A stretch of DNA of 64,000 bases from a marine gamma proteobacterium HTCC2143 (GCA_000169075.1 AAVT01000002.1:186001-250000), one strand, 5' to 3'. Numbered from the stretch's first letter, positions 19,401 to 28,766 are shown. The notes: generated from the sequence alone by a model not told the origin. Made by a program: numbers and translations.

Positions 19401-19879
19401 AACAAGGCATTGGCCACTGGCAGCAAATGAATGCCGATAAGCGCATAGTTTGGCTGGACAGTCTCTTGCGACATCATCGCCTGCCTGCTTCGTCATGGGT
19501 GTTGGCCAAGCAACAGATTGTTAAAGCCGTTGAAAATACCGTGTCCGATGATCGGGGACGTTGGATTCTTTCTCGTGACAAGCAGTCTTCTCATACTGAG
19601 TTACAATTGATGTCCGTATCAGCAAACACGGTACGCAATAATATCTTGGATAGAATTCTGACCGATGAAGAGGGTAATATTTGGATTATCGACTACAAGA
19701 CGTCGACTCCGGGTGACACCGAAACACTGCAACAGTTTATTGAAAAGGAAGAGGCGATCTATATGCCCCAGTTAGCGGCTTACAAAGGGCTGCTATCCGC
19801 TAAACTGGGAGGCAGTCAACCGATAAGAACTGCACTGTACTTTACCCATTATCCTCACTGGCACGAAGTTTCAGTGTAA
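16418..19879 (+). CDS. AddA-like UvrD/RecB-family helicase-nuclease
   Basis: This is a 1153-residue superfamily 1A helicase with a C-terminal nuclease. I chose the GTG at 16418 (4-bp overlap with the upstream stop, MNLPIDNEQ) over an ATG at 16385 inside that gene. The helicase motifs are complete: APAGSGKT (24-31), AITFTRKAAAEM, VDEFQDTSSSQF, GDGMQSIYGFREA, MTIHKSKGLEFD and FYVAATRAVKRL. The C-terminus has CHGIFEVL, then NILDRIL and IIDYKTSTP, an intact RecB-type nuclease centre. With the upstream protein it would make a two-nuclease AddAB-like enzyme that unwinds and resects double-strand ends. Confidence 0.9.
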   Translation: MNLPIDNEQRVKALDPSCSVCVTAPAGSGKTELLSQRVLRLLATVGQPEEILAITFTRKAAAEMHHRIIQALRDASTLDQPHQSHKLLSWQLARQVLDRDQEHGWSLLENTGRLKIQTIDSLSAHLTRQMPILSNFGAQPKISEYPQQCYRAAVHGFLDYLETDTVYADDLSNLLTHVDNNIGRLERLLITMLQRRDQWLLHIGLGANSDSAKHKLENTLKRIIEDVLDSLHQSLSGLAAELLPLLDYAGCNLRWQNSESVASCLAGIVELPGSESVSNNVSEWKAIAELLLTGKGEWRKTVNVKSGFPTETQDGDKALAKSLKTNFTALLQDLRSNDELREKLNELRNLPQGHFDRSQWQLLESLTRILPALVAQLMTEFQQRGEVDFSQFSMAALDALGDGLNPTELALKLDHQLRHILVDEFQDTSSSQFRLLQSLLEGWQEANRNDPNNPRTVFIVGDGMQSIYGFREANVGLFLEARRLGVNGVTLVDCPLHTNFRSDPTIVEWINETFSYAFPQVENRSRGAVPHETAIAFNPIDSSSEVKLFGFTGDDAQLAEAGKTVALIEAAQLVDPEGSIAILVRSRGHLKAIIPALSRAGLQWNATDIDPLLSYGTINDLLSLTKAMYNLADKVSWVALLRTPWVGLNNNDLFRLLSVDKAQSVWSAIGNDEILAGLSSHGKERLGAVRLILQSAYGDRLRQTPRSWIEGIWQALGGAATHGASESQFVGDFLNLLERFHQGELLQSLALFEQAVGGLYASSLPSDSNISLMTIHKSKGLEFDTVILPGLGRAPRSDDKSLLMWQEYLSDDGLESGLVISPQAAAGSEEDSIYTYLRSEQAASSRLENTRLFYVAATRAVKRLYISITSSMDEKSGKAKPPSKNSLLGAAWPVLEDAVQWTDNALGNAVVDKVPAQFGMNFEHSNPGDSFERLSVAWRVPAWSFPNPLKTFYLNEAFPVAGNDASLLNIPDLSIDPLPTCVGVICHGIFEVLAKQGIGHWQQMNADKRIVWLDSLLRHHRLPASSWVLAKQQIVKAVENTVSDDRGRWILSRDKQSSHTELQLMSVSANTVRNNILDRILTDEEGNIWIIDYKTSTPGDTETLQQFIEKEEAIYMPQLAAYKGLLSAKLGGSQPIRTALYFTHYPHWHEVSV

Positions 19880-19911
19880 GACAATTTCTCAGTTCTAGCA
19901 GGTAGATTGAC

Positions 19912-21288
19912 GTGGCAAAATTCAGATCGAAAAATAAACCGTTGAGAGTTTTTAAACCACAGCAGCGCAGTGTCATCTCGGGTCAGCATTTAATACCCGT
20001 AGCAAGTCTCGCCGATGATGGGCGTGGTATTGCGGCTATAAATGGCAAAAACGTATTTGTTACGGGAGCCTTGGCTGGCGAGACGGTGAGTGCTCGCTAT
20101 GTCGCAAGCCACAAGACCCATGATGAGGCGGTAGTGGTTTCGGTTAGTAAAAATTCACCGCATCGGGTTAAACCGCTCTGCGAGTATTTCGATCAATGTG
20201 GAGGCTGTGACTTACAGCACCTCGACTACCCCTCGCAAACGCAGCATAAATGGGACCGCCTATCACAGCTATTTTCTCCATGGCTTGATAACGACGACAG
20301 GCTTGTGATGGGATCTATTACCGGTGATCCATGGTCGTATCGGCACAGGGCCAGATTTGCAGTTGATGCAAGTAAACATAGCTGTAATATTGGGTTTCGT
20401 CAGGCCCGCAGCCATAAGGTGGTTGATATTACTCGCTGCAGTATTGTGTTCGATGGCATCAACGATGCACTGGCGACGGTGCGAAGGTTAGTTAAATCGC
20501 TCAAGAACCGGTCTGTAATAAACGAAGTTTCAATAACTGAAGACAGCTCAGGCAACATTGGAATCGCCATTTTTTGTACAAGACCGCTCTCAGCAAGTGA
20601 TATTGCTGCTGTTAGTGAACATGCGATAACCCATGACTGCCATATCGAGGTTCGCAGCTCTGCCACAGCAACACAGTGTATGTTCCCTGAGGATCGGTCG
20701 GTTGCATTGTCATATACATTAGACAGTTATGATGTGGTCATTCCGTATACCGTTGACGATTTTACACAGGTCAACCCGGCAATTAATCACCGGCTTGTTG
20801 CGCTGACGATTAAATGGCTACAGCTGGGTGAAAAAGACATTGTGGCAGATTTTTTCTGTGGAATTGGTAACTTTTCTTTACCTATTTCTACATTCGTGGC
20901 TCGAACCGTTGGTTTTGAATGGGTTGCCAGTATGGTCGATAAGGCCCGCAGCAATGCGGTATTCAACCATATCGACAACTGCGAATTTAAAGTGATTGAC
21001 TTAACTGCCGACAGACTAGTCATCGACGAGGATTTCAATAAAGCGTTATTAGACCCTCCGCGAGCAGGTGCTGAGAAAATATGTAAACAGCTGGCTGAAT
21101 CAAAATTGGAGCGTATTGTTTATATCTCTTGTAATCCAAGAACACTGGCGCGAGATAGCAAAATATTAACGCAGGGAAATTATCAGCTGACAGAGCTTTC
21201 TCTGGCAGACATGTTTCCGCAAACAGTTCATAGTGAGGTTGTTGCTTTATTTACACGTTCCGACCAGGCGCCGTCAGAGTTGGGCTAA
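19912..21288 (+). CDS. rlmD: 23S rRNA (uracil-1939-C5)-methyltransferase RlmD
   Basis: This 458-residue SAM-dependent RNA methyltransferase starts at GTG with AGGTAG upstream. An N-terminal TRAM-like beta domain (residues 25-80) binds RNA. C90, C96 and C99 in LCEYFDQCGGC, plus a later Cys in TRCSI, match the 4Fe-4S site of RlmD. The methyltransferase domain has DFFCGIGNFSLP (SAM motif), LLDPPRAGA and YISCNPRTLARD, whose Cys is the nucleophile. In many relatives this gene precedes relA. Here it is followed by two unknown membrane proteins. Confidence 0.93.
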   Translation: MAKFRSKNKPLRVFKPQQRSVISGQHLIPVASLADDGRGIAAINGKNVFVTGALAGETVSARYVASHKTHDEAVVVSVSKNSPHRVKPLCEYFDQCGGCDLQHLDYPSQTQHKWDRLSQLFSPWLDNDDRLVMGSITGDPWSYRHRARFAVDASKHSCNIGFRQARSHKVVDITRCSIVFDGINDALATVRRLVKSLKNRSVINEVSITEDSSGNIGIAIFCTRPLSASDIAAVSEHAITHDCHIEVRSSATATQCMFPEDRSVALSYTLDSYDVVIPYTVDDFTQVNPAINHRLVALTIKWLQLGEKDIVADFFCGIGNFSLPISTFVARTVGFEWVASMVDKARSNAVFNHIDNCEFKVIDLTADRLVIDEDFNKALLDPPRAGAEKICKQLAESKLERIVYISCNPRTLARDSKILTQGNYQLTELSLADMFPQTVHSEVVALFTRSDQAPSELG

Positions 21289-21330
21289 CATTAATTATCG
21301 CAGTCAGGTTTATTACTGTAGGAGATCGAG

Positions 21331-21888
21331 ATGGCTAAAAGAGAGAGGGATGAGGAGCAAGCGGAGGTTAATCCTGTTGATTTGTTGAACGTGGTAGATA
21401 GACGGGTAGGGATTAATAAACTGCTAATGATCAGTGCGCTGATCATTTCAGTGATACTCATATCGGTAATGGCGACAGGAATTTCTGTTATGTATATGAG
21501 AATTTCGGCTTTAACCGAAGAAGCAGAGGCTAGGGAAGATAGACCGATGGATGAGCAGTTTGTGGTGTTAGAGCAACAAATTATGCTGTTGGCTGACTTT
21601 CGAAAAAGCGAGCTGAAAAAAATCAGTACTTATACCCAACAACTAGAAAAGATCTCGAAAGATTGTGATCTGGAAAAAGCTGAGCCTTATACAGAGTTTC
21701 TAACGAGTCGGGAGGCCGATTTCAAAGTGTTGGTAGAAACGATGAAATCTGGTTTTAATGATCTAGCGTCGATGAATCGAGGTTCTAAAAAGTGGCTTAC
21801 AGCGCACAATAAGACTCTGGATGATTTGGTCGAAAAGAGTGTTGGTAGAAAAGCGGTTCTGGAAGTGGAATTAAGGAGCGGTAGCTAA
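21331..21888 (+). CDS. Single-pass membrane protein of unknown function (first of a coupled pair)
   Basis: I do not recognise this 185-residue protein. It has a charged cytosolic N-terminus (Lys/Arg/Glu-rich, residues 1-30), one strong membrane helix (about 32-58, ISALIISVILISVMATGISV) and a periplasmic part predicted to be mostly helical or coiled coil, rich in Glu and Lys. The topology resembles that of the next gene, whose ATG overlaps this stop as TAATG. The two could therefore be made together and form a hetero-oligomer. It has a good ribosome-binding site (GGAG). No enzymatic motif is visible. Confidence 0.7.
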   Translation: MAKRERDEEQAEVNPVDLLNVVDRRVGINKLLMISALIISVILISVMATGISVMYMRISALTEEAEAREDRPMDEQFVVLEQQIMLLADFRKSELKKISTYTQQLEKISKDCDLEKAEPYTEFLTSREADFKVLVETMKSGFNDLASMNRGSKKWLTAHNKTLDDLVEKSVGRKAVLEVELRSGS

Positions 21889-22421
21889 TGGCGAAGAAAG
21901 ACGACGACGATGCCTCTGAGGAACTCAGTGAAGAACAACTTGCGGAACGCATTCAAGAGGCGTCGCAAAAAGCGAAAACGCAATGGGTAACTGGATTAGT
22001 AATGGTCCCTATATTACTAATCGTCTCTATCGTCGGAGTACTAAGCCTGGTAAGTTTTCATGGCAGCACTCGAGAACTGGAAAGTCAGAAGCCCGAAGAT
22101 CTCGTTCAGATATTTTCGGCGAGAATTGATGTGGCTCGACGTCAGGCCGAGGAACAGTATGCGGTACATTCGGAAAAAATGTCGAACGGTGATATTTTTG
22201 AAGTCAGCAAAAAATTCACCACCTTATTTGATGTCTCCCAAACCAGTGAGAGTGATTACGCACGACTACTGTCTACCTATCAACAGCTGGCTTATGAGTC
22301 TGCAAGCCGCGTCAAGGGCTCAGGTGAATGGTATTTCTACTACAAGGGGCAAGTTAGTAGCTTAAGTAACGCTGCGAATAAAAGGGAGGCGGCGTTGATC
22401 ACTTACTTTAACGACGACTAA
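21888..22421 (+). CDS. Single-pass membrane protein of unknown function (second of a coupled pair)
   Basis: I do not recognise this 177-residue protein. A very acidic and then basic N-terminus (MAKKDDDDASEELSEEQ) is followed by one membrane helix at about residues 35-58 and a helical periplasmic domain of ~115 residues. That domain has Tyr/Trp-rich patches (GSGEWYFYYKGQ). Its organisation mirrors the preceding gene: charged tail, single helix, helical outer domain. It is translationally coupled to it through TAATG. It ends 39 bp from the convergent rlmG. Function is unknown. A membrane-anchored scaffold is only a guess. Confidence 0.7.
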   Translation: MAKKDDDDASEELSEEQLAERIQEASQKAKTQWVTGLVMVPILLIVSIVGVLSLVSFHGSTRELESQKPEDLVQIFSARIDVARRQAEEQYAVHSEKMSNGDIFEVSKKFTTLFDVSQTSESDYARLLSTYQQLAYESASRVKGSGEWYFYYKGQVSSLSNAANKREAALITYFNDD

Positions 22422-22460
22422 CCCCTATGTTTTGTGGGCAGTGGATTGGTCAGCGCGAAC

Positions 22461-23636
22461 TCAGCAATGATTAATGGCTTCAAGGATAACAAATTTTTTG
22501 TTGCTCGCAATAGTGCGGCAATTTCCAAAAAGTCGCTTCAGCGCAATATGATAATTTAGATGTCTGTTACCGACGATTCGTATTCTGCCGCCATTGATAA
22601 GAATACGTTTACTTTGGATAAACATTTTAGAGGCAATTTCATCACCTATGGTATTGTTTTGATGAAAGGGTGGGTTGCACAATACAAGCTCTACGGGTTC
22701 ACCATTGGCCTGATCTAGAGAATTACTGACGACAAAGTCACACCGGTGCTCTGGTGTTATTATACCGCCAAGATAATGTTCAAGAGATGCTTTGGCGGAT
22801 GCGATTGCCATATAGGATTCATCAATAAACGTTATTTTTGCCGTAGGATATAAACGTTTCGCGACTATGCCAAGTATTCCATTACCACAGCCGAGGTCAA
22901 TGATTGAGCTGGCTGCGGGTAAACTTTTCATGCGCTCAATAAAGAATCGACTGCCTATATCAAGCTTTTCCCGAGAAAAGACATTGGCATAATTAATAGT
23001 AGAAAGGTCAAATTCGTCTATCGCGACTTTGATCGGGTAAGGTGATGGGGCAGGTTGTTTTGTCTGATCGACAGTCGAAAATATCAGGCGCGCTTTCTTT
23101 TTCGCCAGTGATACCGATGTTCCGCCAATGATTTTCTCAAACAACTGCAAATAGGATTTCTCGAGATACTTGACCATTCCTGCGCCAATAATAATGGTTT
23201 TTTCGGTGGTATTTTTCCGTAAGCTCATGAGCTGATGCTCGAGTAAGGCGAGCGTTTTCGGTATTTTTATTAGAACCAAGTCCGCATTACCTACAAAATC
23301 AGAGGTGCTAGCCAAGGTCTCCAGTGGGTTAGCAGGGCTATTGCCCAGATCATTGGCGGCATAGTTGTATTTCGCTGCAGCCAGACTGACAGACGAGTCA
23401 CTCCAGCTGCAGGGATTATACTGACTAAGGCTACACGAGAGGGCACCAAAATTATCATTAATAATGAGTAGTCTGCCGGTGTTTTTAGGCAGTTCATTGT
23501 CGGCTAGATAAGCGAGAAGAAGTTCATCGGCTGCGTCCCAGGCTCTTAGATTATTGGCAGCCTTGGTGTTGTGGAGGGCGGATGACGAACGCACCAGTCG
23601 GATGCTGCCAAATGCGGTACTGAGAATATCCATCAA
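22461..23636 (-). CDS. rlmG: 23S rRNA (guanine-1835-N2)-methyltransferase RlmG-like
   Basis: This 391-residue protein has the double-domain layout of RlmG/RsmC enzymes. A degenerate N-terminal methyltransferase-like half is followed by an active C-terminal half. The active half has the SAM motif IIDLGCGNGILG (245-256), the acidic IDE after beta 2, and the catalytic NPPFH (321-325) of N2-guanine methyltransferases. Length and the DxFxxST...NVFSR linker fit RlmG better than RsmC. It lies 41 bp after the OppDF stop on the same strand, so it may be read through from the peptide-transport operon. Confidence 0.85.
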   Translation of the reverse strand: MMDILSTAFGSIRLVRSSSALHNTKAANNLRAWDAADELLLAYLADNELPKNTGRLLIINDNFGALSCSLSQYNPCSWSDSSVSLAAAKYNYAANDLGNSPANPLETLASTSDFVGNADLVLIKIPKTLALLEHQLMSLRKNTTEKTIIIGAGMVKYLEKSYLQLFEKIIGGTSVSLAKKKARLIFSTVDQTKQPAPSPYPIKVAIDEFDLSTINYANVFSREKLDIGSRFFIERMKSLPAASSIIDLGCGNGILGIVAKRLYPTAKITFIDESYMAIASAKASLEHYLGGIITPEHRCDFVVSNSLDQANGEPVELVLCNPPFHQNNTIGDEIASKMFIQSKRILINGGRIRIVGNRHLNYHIALKRLFGNCRTIASNKKFVILEAINHC

Positions 23637-23677
23637 GGCGTCGATGTCTCCAGTGATCAGTAAAAAGAGTAATACCG

Positions 23678-25309
23678 TTAAGCCGGCGATTGATGCGGTA
23701 TTTCTGTGGGTATGGCAGCTATTAATTTTTGTGTGTAGACATTTTTCGGGTGATTGAAGACTGTTTCCGTTTGGTCAACTTCGATAATTTTTCCTTCAGA
23801 CATCACTGCCGTGCGATCGCAGAGGTAGCGAATAACCGACAGGTCGTGAGACACAAAGATCATCGAAAGCCCCCTGCGTTTTACTAGCTGCAGAAAAAGG
23901 TCCAATATTTGCGCCTGAATTGTCACATCAAGTGCCGAAACTGGCTCGTCAGCAACGATCACTTTAGGGGCAACTGCCAAGGCCCTAGCGATCGCAATAC
24001 GCTGCCGTTGACCCCCAGAAAATTCATGGGGGTATTTGCGAATGTCGGACGGTGAAAGGCCAACTTCACGCATTAACTCCTTAATACGCTGATCGAGCTG
24101 ATCTTTGGGGGCGGCTTGATGCAGTTTTAGGGGTTCCAGCAAAATATCGTAGACAGACATGCGTGGATTCAGCGAGGCGTAAGGATCTTGGAAAATAATT
24201 TGCAGATCTTTTCTAAGACGTTTTAAGTGTTTGCTGTCCAACGAGGTGATTTCTTCACCTTCAAACTTCACACTGCCTTCATGAGAATCTATTAGTTGAA
24301 TAATGGTTTTCGATAGCGTTGACTTTCCACAGCCCGACTCACCCACCAAACCGAGTATTTCGCCTTTTTTCAAAGATAAATCGACGTTATCGACCGCATT
24401 GAGGTACTGCTTTTTCTGAAATAATCCGCTTGAGAGACCAGGAAAGCGAGTGGTTAATTTAGTGATTTCCAGAATAGAATTATTATTATGGGCCGGGACT
24501 TGGTAGCGGTATTGTTCAGGCTTTTGACTGTTGGGAATTGCAGCCAACAGGTTTTTTGTATAATCATGCTGAGTATTGGCGAATATTTCAGCAGTGGTAC
24601 CTTGCTCGACGATGGCGCCATCTTTCATTACCAGCACACGATCAGCAAGTTGTGCAACAACAGCCAAATCGTGAGTAATAAAAATAATGGCTATGTTGTA
24701 TCTTTTTCGCAGCGCATGGAGCAGCTCAAATATCTGAGCTTGAATGGTAACGTCCAATGCGGTTGTTGGTTCATCGGCAATCAATAGCTCGGGTTCGGTT
24801 AACAGTGCCATAGCGATCATGACCCTTTGGCGCATGCCACCTGAGAATTCGTGAGGGTATTGTTTAAGCCGTTTTAATCCGTCACTAATGCCGACCTCCT
24901 CCAGCACATGCGCCGCTTTTAGGGTGGCGGTTTTTTTATCGACAACAGAATGTGTGGTTAAAACCTCTATTAACTGTGAGCCGATAGTCATATAGGGGTT
25001 CAATGAGGTCATTGGATCTTGAAATATCATTGCAATTTTGTTGCCGCGAATAGACCGCATTTGTTGCTTGCTGCAATTGAGTAAATCGATGTCATTAAAA
25101 TAGGCATGTCCAGATTCGATCTTTCCCGGTGGCCGTGCGATCAGATCAAGCAAGGCGTGACTCGACACGGATTTACCCGAACCGGACTCACCCACAATTG
25201 CGAGGACCTCACCAGCGTCAACATCGTAGCTGACATCTTTCACAGCATTAACAATGCCATCTCGAGTGTAGAAATTAACGGTAAGATTTTTTACGGACAA
25301 AACCGGCAT
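23678..25309 (-). CDS. Peptide ABC transporter, fused double ATPase (OppD-OppF type)
   Basis: These 543 residues contain two complete ABC ATPase domains. The N-terminal half has [16 protein letters not shown] and [12 protein letters not shown]. The C-terminal half has [16 protein letters not shown] and [12 protein letters not shown]. Each half ends with the oligopeptide-transporter C-terminal extension. This is the arrangement of YejF and other fused OppD/OppF proteins. It powers the importer made by the three genes upstream on the same strand, starting 12 bp after the permease stop. It acts at the cytosolic face of the inner membrane. Confidence 0.93.
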   Translation of the reverse strand: MPVLSVKNLTVNFYTRDGIVNAVKDVSYDVDAGEVLAIVGESGSGKSVSSHALLDLIARPPGKIESGHAYFNDIDLLNCSKQQMRSIRGNKIAMIFQDPMTSLNPYMTIGSQLIEVLTTHSVVDKKTATLKAAHVLEEVGISDGLKRLKQYPHEFSGGMRQRVMIAMALLTEPELLIADEPTTALDVTIQAQIFELLHALRKRYNIAIIFITHDLAVVAQLADRVLVMKDGAIVEQGTTAEIFANTQHDYTKNLLAAIPNSQKPEQYRYQVPAHNNNSILEITKLTTRFPGLSSGLFQKKQYLNAVDNVDLSLKKGEILGLVGESGCGKSTLSKTIIQLIDSHEGSVKFEGEEITSLDSKHLKRLRKDLQIIFQDPYASLNPRMSVYDILLEPLKLHQAAPKDQLDQRIKELMREVGLSPSDIRKYPHEFSGGQRQRIAIARALAVAPKVIVADEPVSALDVTIQAQILDLFLQLVKRRGLSMIFVSHDLSVIRYLCDRTAVMSEGKIIEVDQTETVFNHPKNVYTQKLIAAIPTEIPHQSPA

Positions 25310-25321
25310 GGGTGATTCCTA

Positions 25322-26206
25322 TTAATCTTTAGATGTCTTGGGATCGAGGGCATCACGCAAACCGTCACCGAGGAAGTTAAGAGAAAACAATGTGACTGAC
25401 AACACCAAGCCGGGATAGAGTAGCAACCAAGGATATTCTTCCATGGTTTCGACCCCATAGGAAATCAGCAGCCCCCAGGAACTTTGCGGCGGTTGTATGC
25501 CAAGCCCAAGAAAGCTCAGGAACGCTTCAAGTAGCATGACACTCGGGATAGTGAGGGTGACGTAGACAATAATGGGACCCAATATATTGGGTATAATATG
25601 CCGAATTATAATTGTCAGTGGAGACAGGCCCATGGCTACAGCGGCTTCGACAAATTCCTGTTGTCGCAGTGACAGTACCTGTCCCCTGACGATTCGCGCC
25701 ATTGTTAGCCACTCTACGCAGCCTATCGCTAAAAATAACAGCAATATACTTCGGCCAAATACCACCATTAACAGAATAATAAAGATCATAAACGGCAGTG
25801 CATAAAGTATGTCGACCAGTCGCATCATAAATGCGTCTGTGCGGCCACCGGCATAGCCGGCAATCGCGCCCCAAAACACGCCAATAACAAGGGCAACCGT
25901 AGTCGCGATAAAACCCACCGCGAGAGAAACGCGGCCACCATACATAACTCTGGTGAGCAGATCACGTCCAAAAGTATCCGTGCCTAGCCAGTGTGCGGCT
26001 GATGGCGGTGATGCGCCTAAGTCAAGATCTTGGACTTCGTAGGAGTAGGGCGCAATCCACGGTGTCAAGAGCGCCACAACAACCATTATTATCAGTATCA
26101 CTAGTCCGGCCATGGCCAGATGGTTTTTTCGTAAGCGGGTGATTGCGTCTTGCCACAACGAACGGCCCTGAATCGTATCAGCGCGTAAAGTCTGGTTAGC
26201 CGTCAT
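25322..26206 (-). CDS. Peptide ABC transporter permease (OppC type)
   Basis: This 294-residue permease has the OppC N-terminal segment (LWQDAITRLRKNHLAMAG), a helix, the HWLGTDTFGRDLLTRVMYGGR signature region and five further helices. The EAAVAMGLSP segment is the loop that docks on the ATPase, with Gly and hydrophobic residues as in the family EAA motif. Its ATG overlaps the upstream permease stop as TGATG, indicating coupling. It forms the heterodimeric membrane channel with the OppB-type protein. Confidence 0.93.
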   Translation of the reverse strand: MTANQTLRADTIQGRSLWQDAITRLRKNHLAMAGLVILIIMVVVALLTPWIAPYSYEVQDLDLGASPPSAAHWLGTDTFGRDLLTRVMYGGRVSLAVGFIATTVALVIGVFWGAIAGYAGGRTDAFMMRLVDILYALPFMIFIILLMVVFGRSILLLFLAIGCVEWLTMARIVRGQVLSLRQQEFVEAAVAMGLSPLTIIIRHIIPNILGPIIVYVTLTIPSVMLLEAFLSFLGLGIQPPQSSWGLLISYGVETMEEYPWLLLYPGLVLSVTLFSLNFLGDGLRDALDPKTSKD

Positions 26207-27135
26207 CAGTTTTTGTCCCCATAACTCAGTCTGGGATTCAGCATCACTGCGATAATGTCAGAGAGAAGATTGAACAGAATAATCAAAACAGAGAAGAAAA
26301 TAGTGGTGCCCATGATCATTGTGTAATCCCGATTAAAAGCGGCTTGTACATAAAATCGGCCGAGACCCGGTATTTGAAAAATTGTCTCTACGACAAATGA
26401 TCCTGATAGCAAGCCTGCAATTGCTGGCCCGAGGAACGAAACAACCGGAAGTAAGCCTCCGCGCAGAGCATGTTTAAACAGAATGATATGTTCAGGTATG
26501 CCCTTGGCTCTAGCGGTACGGATAAAATCCTGAGATAGAATCTCCAGCATGCCTCCGCGGCTGAGCCGGGCAATATAAGCGGCATAAGTTGCGCCTAAGG
26601 TAATTGATGGCAGTATTTTATCGCCGGCACTATAACCCCAGCCAGAGACCGGTAGCCATTCCAGCCAAATACCAAACACAAGCACTAGCAATGGCCCCAT
26701 AAGAAATGACGGCATACAGATGCCAATCATTGCTGCAGACATGGGTATATAGTCCTGTGCGGTATTTGGGCGCAAAGCGGCTATAAGTCCGGCTGAAATG
26801 CCTATGATTAGTGCGACGACCATCGCGTTTATAGCTAATTCAAAGGTAATGGGCAGGCCGGTAAATATCATTTCTGACACACTGCGTGTCGGATACTTAA
26901 ATGATGGGCCGAAATCACCTGTCACTGCATTGCCAAGATAGTCGAAGAATTGCTGATACAGGGGGTCATCGAGATGATAGCGTTCGTTTAACTTTTCCAG
27001 CACATAAGGCGATACCGCCTTCTCTGAATCAAAAGGTCCCCCCGGTGCCTGCCTGATAAGAATGAAGGTCACCGCGATTACAATTAACAGTACTGGGATG
27101 GCTTGTAACATCCGAAAGAAAATAAATTTCAACAT
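26206..27135 (-). CDS. Peptide ABC transporter permease (OppB type)
   Basis: This 309-residue inner-membrane permease has six helices. The N-terminal FIFFRMLQAIPVLLIV and RQAPGGPFD are typical of OppB/DppB. RTARAKGIPEH is the ATPase-docking loop. The end GLGRFYVQAAFNRDYTMIMG is the family C-terminal signature. It begins 5 bp after the stop of the binding-protein gene. With the OppC-type partner it makes the translocation pore for short peptides. Confidence 0.93.
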   Translation of the reverse strand: MLKFIFFRMLQAIPVLLIVIAVTFILIRQAPGGPFDSEKAVSPYVLEKLNERYHLDDPLYQQFFDYLGNAVTGDFGPSFKYPTRSVSEMIFTGLPITFELAINAMVVALIIGISAGLIAALRPNTAQDYIPMSAAMIGICMPSFLMGPLLVLVFGIWLEWLPVSGWGYSAGDKILPSITLGATYAAYIARLSRGGMLEILSQDFIRTARAKGIPEHIILFKHALRGGLLPVVSFLGPAIAGLLSGSFVVETIFQIPGLGRFYVQAAFNRDYTMIMGTTIFFSVLIILFNLLSDIIAVMLNPRLSYGDKN

Positions 27136-27140
27136 GATAG

Positions 27141-28760
27141 TTAGTCTGTTTTTTCGAGGTAAATGTATTTGTACGGATGATGATCGAGAATATTGTTATG
27201 CCACCCTTTTAGCTCAGGCGCCTTCAGGTATAGTTTTGTGTAGGTATAAATGGGCATCACCGGAACTTGGTCTGTGAGGATTTTTTCAGCGCGCTGAAAA
27301 TATTCATAGCGCTGTTTCATGTCTATTGTTTTCGCCGCAGACCGAATGGATCGATCATACTCCGCATTTGAAAAGCCTGTTTGATTATTACCGCCACCGC
27401 TAACAAACATGTCTAAGAATGTATTCGGATCGACGTAATCACCGATCCAACTACCTCTCGCTATTTCATAGTCCATATTACTGACGGTGAATAAGAAAGA
27501 TTTCCAGTCTTGATTGTATAGCTTCAAATCAATACCTAACGCCTGTTTCCACATTTGCTGCAGGGCTACCGCAATCTTCCGGTGGCCTTCGCTGGTGTTA
27601 TAAAGAATGTTGATTTCGGGGAATCCGACACCGCCGCTATAGCCGGCCTCTGCAAGCAACAGTTTCGCTTGTTCAACATCAAATACTATTGTTGACTCGG
27701 AGGTATAACCAAGGGTGTTAGCTGGGGTTAGGTTGTAGGCGGGTATTTGTCCGCCTTTAGTGATGGCCTCAACAATTTTTAACCGGTCAATGGACATGGC
27801 TAAAGCTTTTCTTACACGGGGGTCATCTAGCGGTGGTTTATTCACATTAAAACGATAAAAGTAGCTTCCAAGATACGGAGAAATATTAAGGAGTTCCGGA
27901 CTTTTTTGACGATATTTTTCTATTTTTTCTGCCGGCACCGTGCTGGTTATGTGTAGCGTTCGGGACCTGAACATGCGCTCTTCAGTAACACCATTGTCAA
28001 TGGGATAAAACCGAATTTCGTTTAACGTTACAGTATCACTGTCCCAATAATGAGGATTTTTTTCAACGCGAATAATTCGATTCAATGCCCATTCTGCCAA
28101 TATGAATGGGCCATTGCCGACGAAGTTCTCAGCCCGCGTCCACAGACTCCCAGGATCATCGATGGCACCAAATTTTTCGATAGTTTCCCGATGTACTGGG
28201 AACGTACTGTAGTGGCTGAGAAGAGATAAGAAGTAGGGTGTAGGAGCCTCAAGCTGGACTTCAAAGGTGAGTCTATCAAGCGCCTTTGCACCAACTTGAT
28301 TAAAATCTTGGATGTTGCCCTGATTGAACTCTCTGGCATTTTTAACGACAAAAAGCTGGTAGGCGTATTCAGCTGCTAGATCTGGCTTTAGCAGCCGCTT
28401 CCAGGAATAAACAAAATCATCTGCGGTCACTGGGTCGCCATTTGACCATTTAGCCTGAGGGTTAAGATGAAATGTATAAGTTAGCAGATCGTTAGAAATT
28501 TCCCATGAGTGAGCAGCGCCAGGCGCGGGGGAAAGGTCTTTGGGATTTTCTCCGACCAAGCCTTCCAATAAGGCGGCAATGATATTATGTTCCGGTACGC
28601 CGGTTGCCAGATGGGGGTCAAGCCCCTGCGGCTCAGTGCCATTACCGAGATGAAGAATTTGTGCATCCGTTGCGGAGTCGAGATTACTTTCCATCGGGCC
28701 ACAGCTGCACAGGAGAAAAAACAGCCCGAGCAACCAACAGCGACGTAATAGGTTTTTCAT
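27141..28760 (-). CDS. Oligopeptide-binding protein, OppA type, predicted lipoprotein
   Basis: This 539-residue extracytoplasmic solute-binding protein belongs to family 5. Fingerprints include LGNGTEPQGLDPHLATG near the N-terminus, SWEISNDLLTYTFHLNP, AKWSNGDPVTADDFVYSWKR, and the late WIGDYVDPNTFLDMF. The N-terminal signal ends LLCSC, a lipobox with Cys20 as the lipidation site. This is unusual because Gram-negative binding proteins are normally soluble in the periplasm. It starts 6 bp after the M3 peptidase stop and 5 bp before the permease. The likely ligands are peptides. Confidence 0.92.
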   Translation of the reverse strand: MKNLLRRCWLLGLFFLLCSCGPMESNLDSATDAQILHLGNGTEPQGLDPHLATGVPEHNIIAALLEGLVGENPKDLSPAPGAAHSWEISNDLLTYTFHLNPQAKWSNGDPVTADDFVYSWKRLLKPDLAAEYAYQLFVVKNAREFNQGNIQDFNQVGAKALDRLTFEVQLEAPTPYFLSLLSHYSTFPVHRETIEKFGAIDDPGSLWTRAENFVGNGPFILAEWALNRIIRVEKNPHYWDSDTVTLNEIRFYPIDNGVTEERMFRSRTLHITSTVPAEKIEKYRQKSPELLNISPYLGSYFYRFNVNKPPLDDPRVRKALAMSIDRLKIVEAITKGGQIPAYNLTPANTLGYTSESTIVFDVEQAKLLLAEAGYSGGVGFPEINILYNTSEGHRKIAVALQQMWKQALGIDLKLYNQDWKSFLFTVSNMDYEIARGSWIGDYVDPNTFLDMFVSGGGNNQTGFSNAEYDRSIRSAAKTIDMKQRYEYFQRAEKILTDQVPVMPIYTYTKLYLKAPELKGWHNNILDHHPYKYIYLEKTD

Positions 28761-28766
28761 CAGTAT

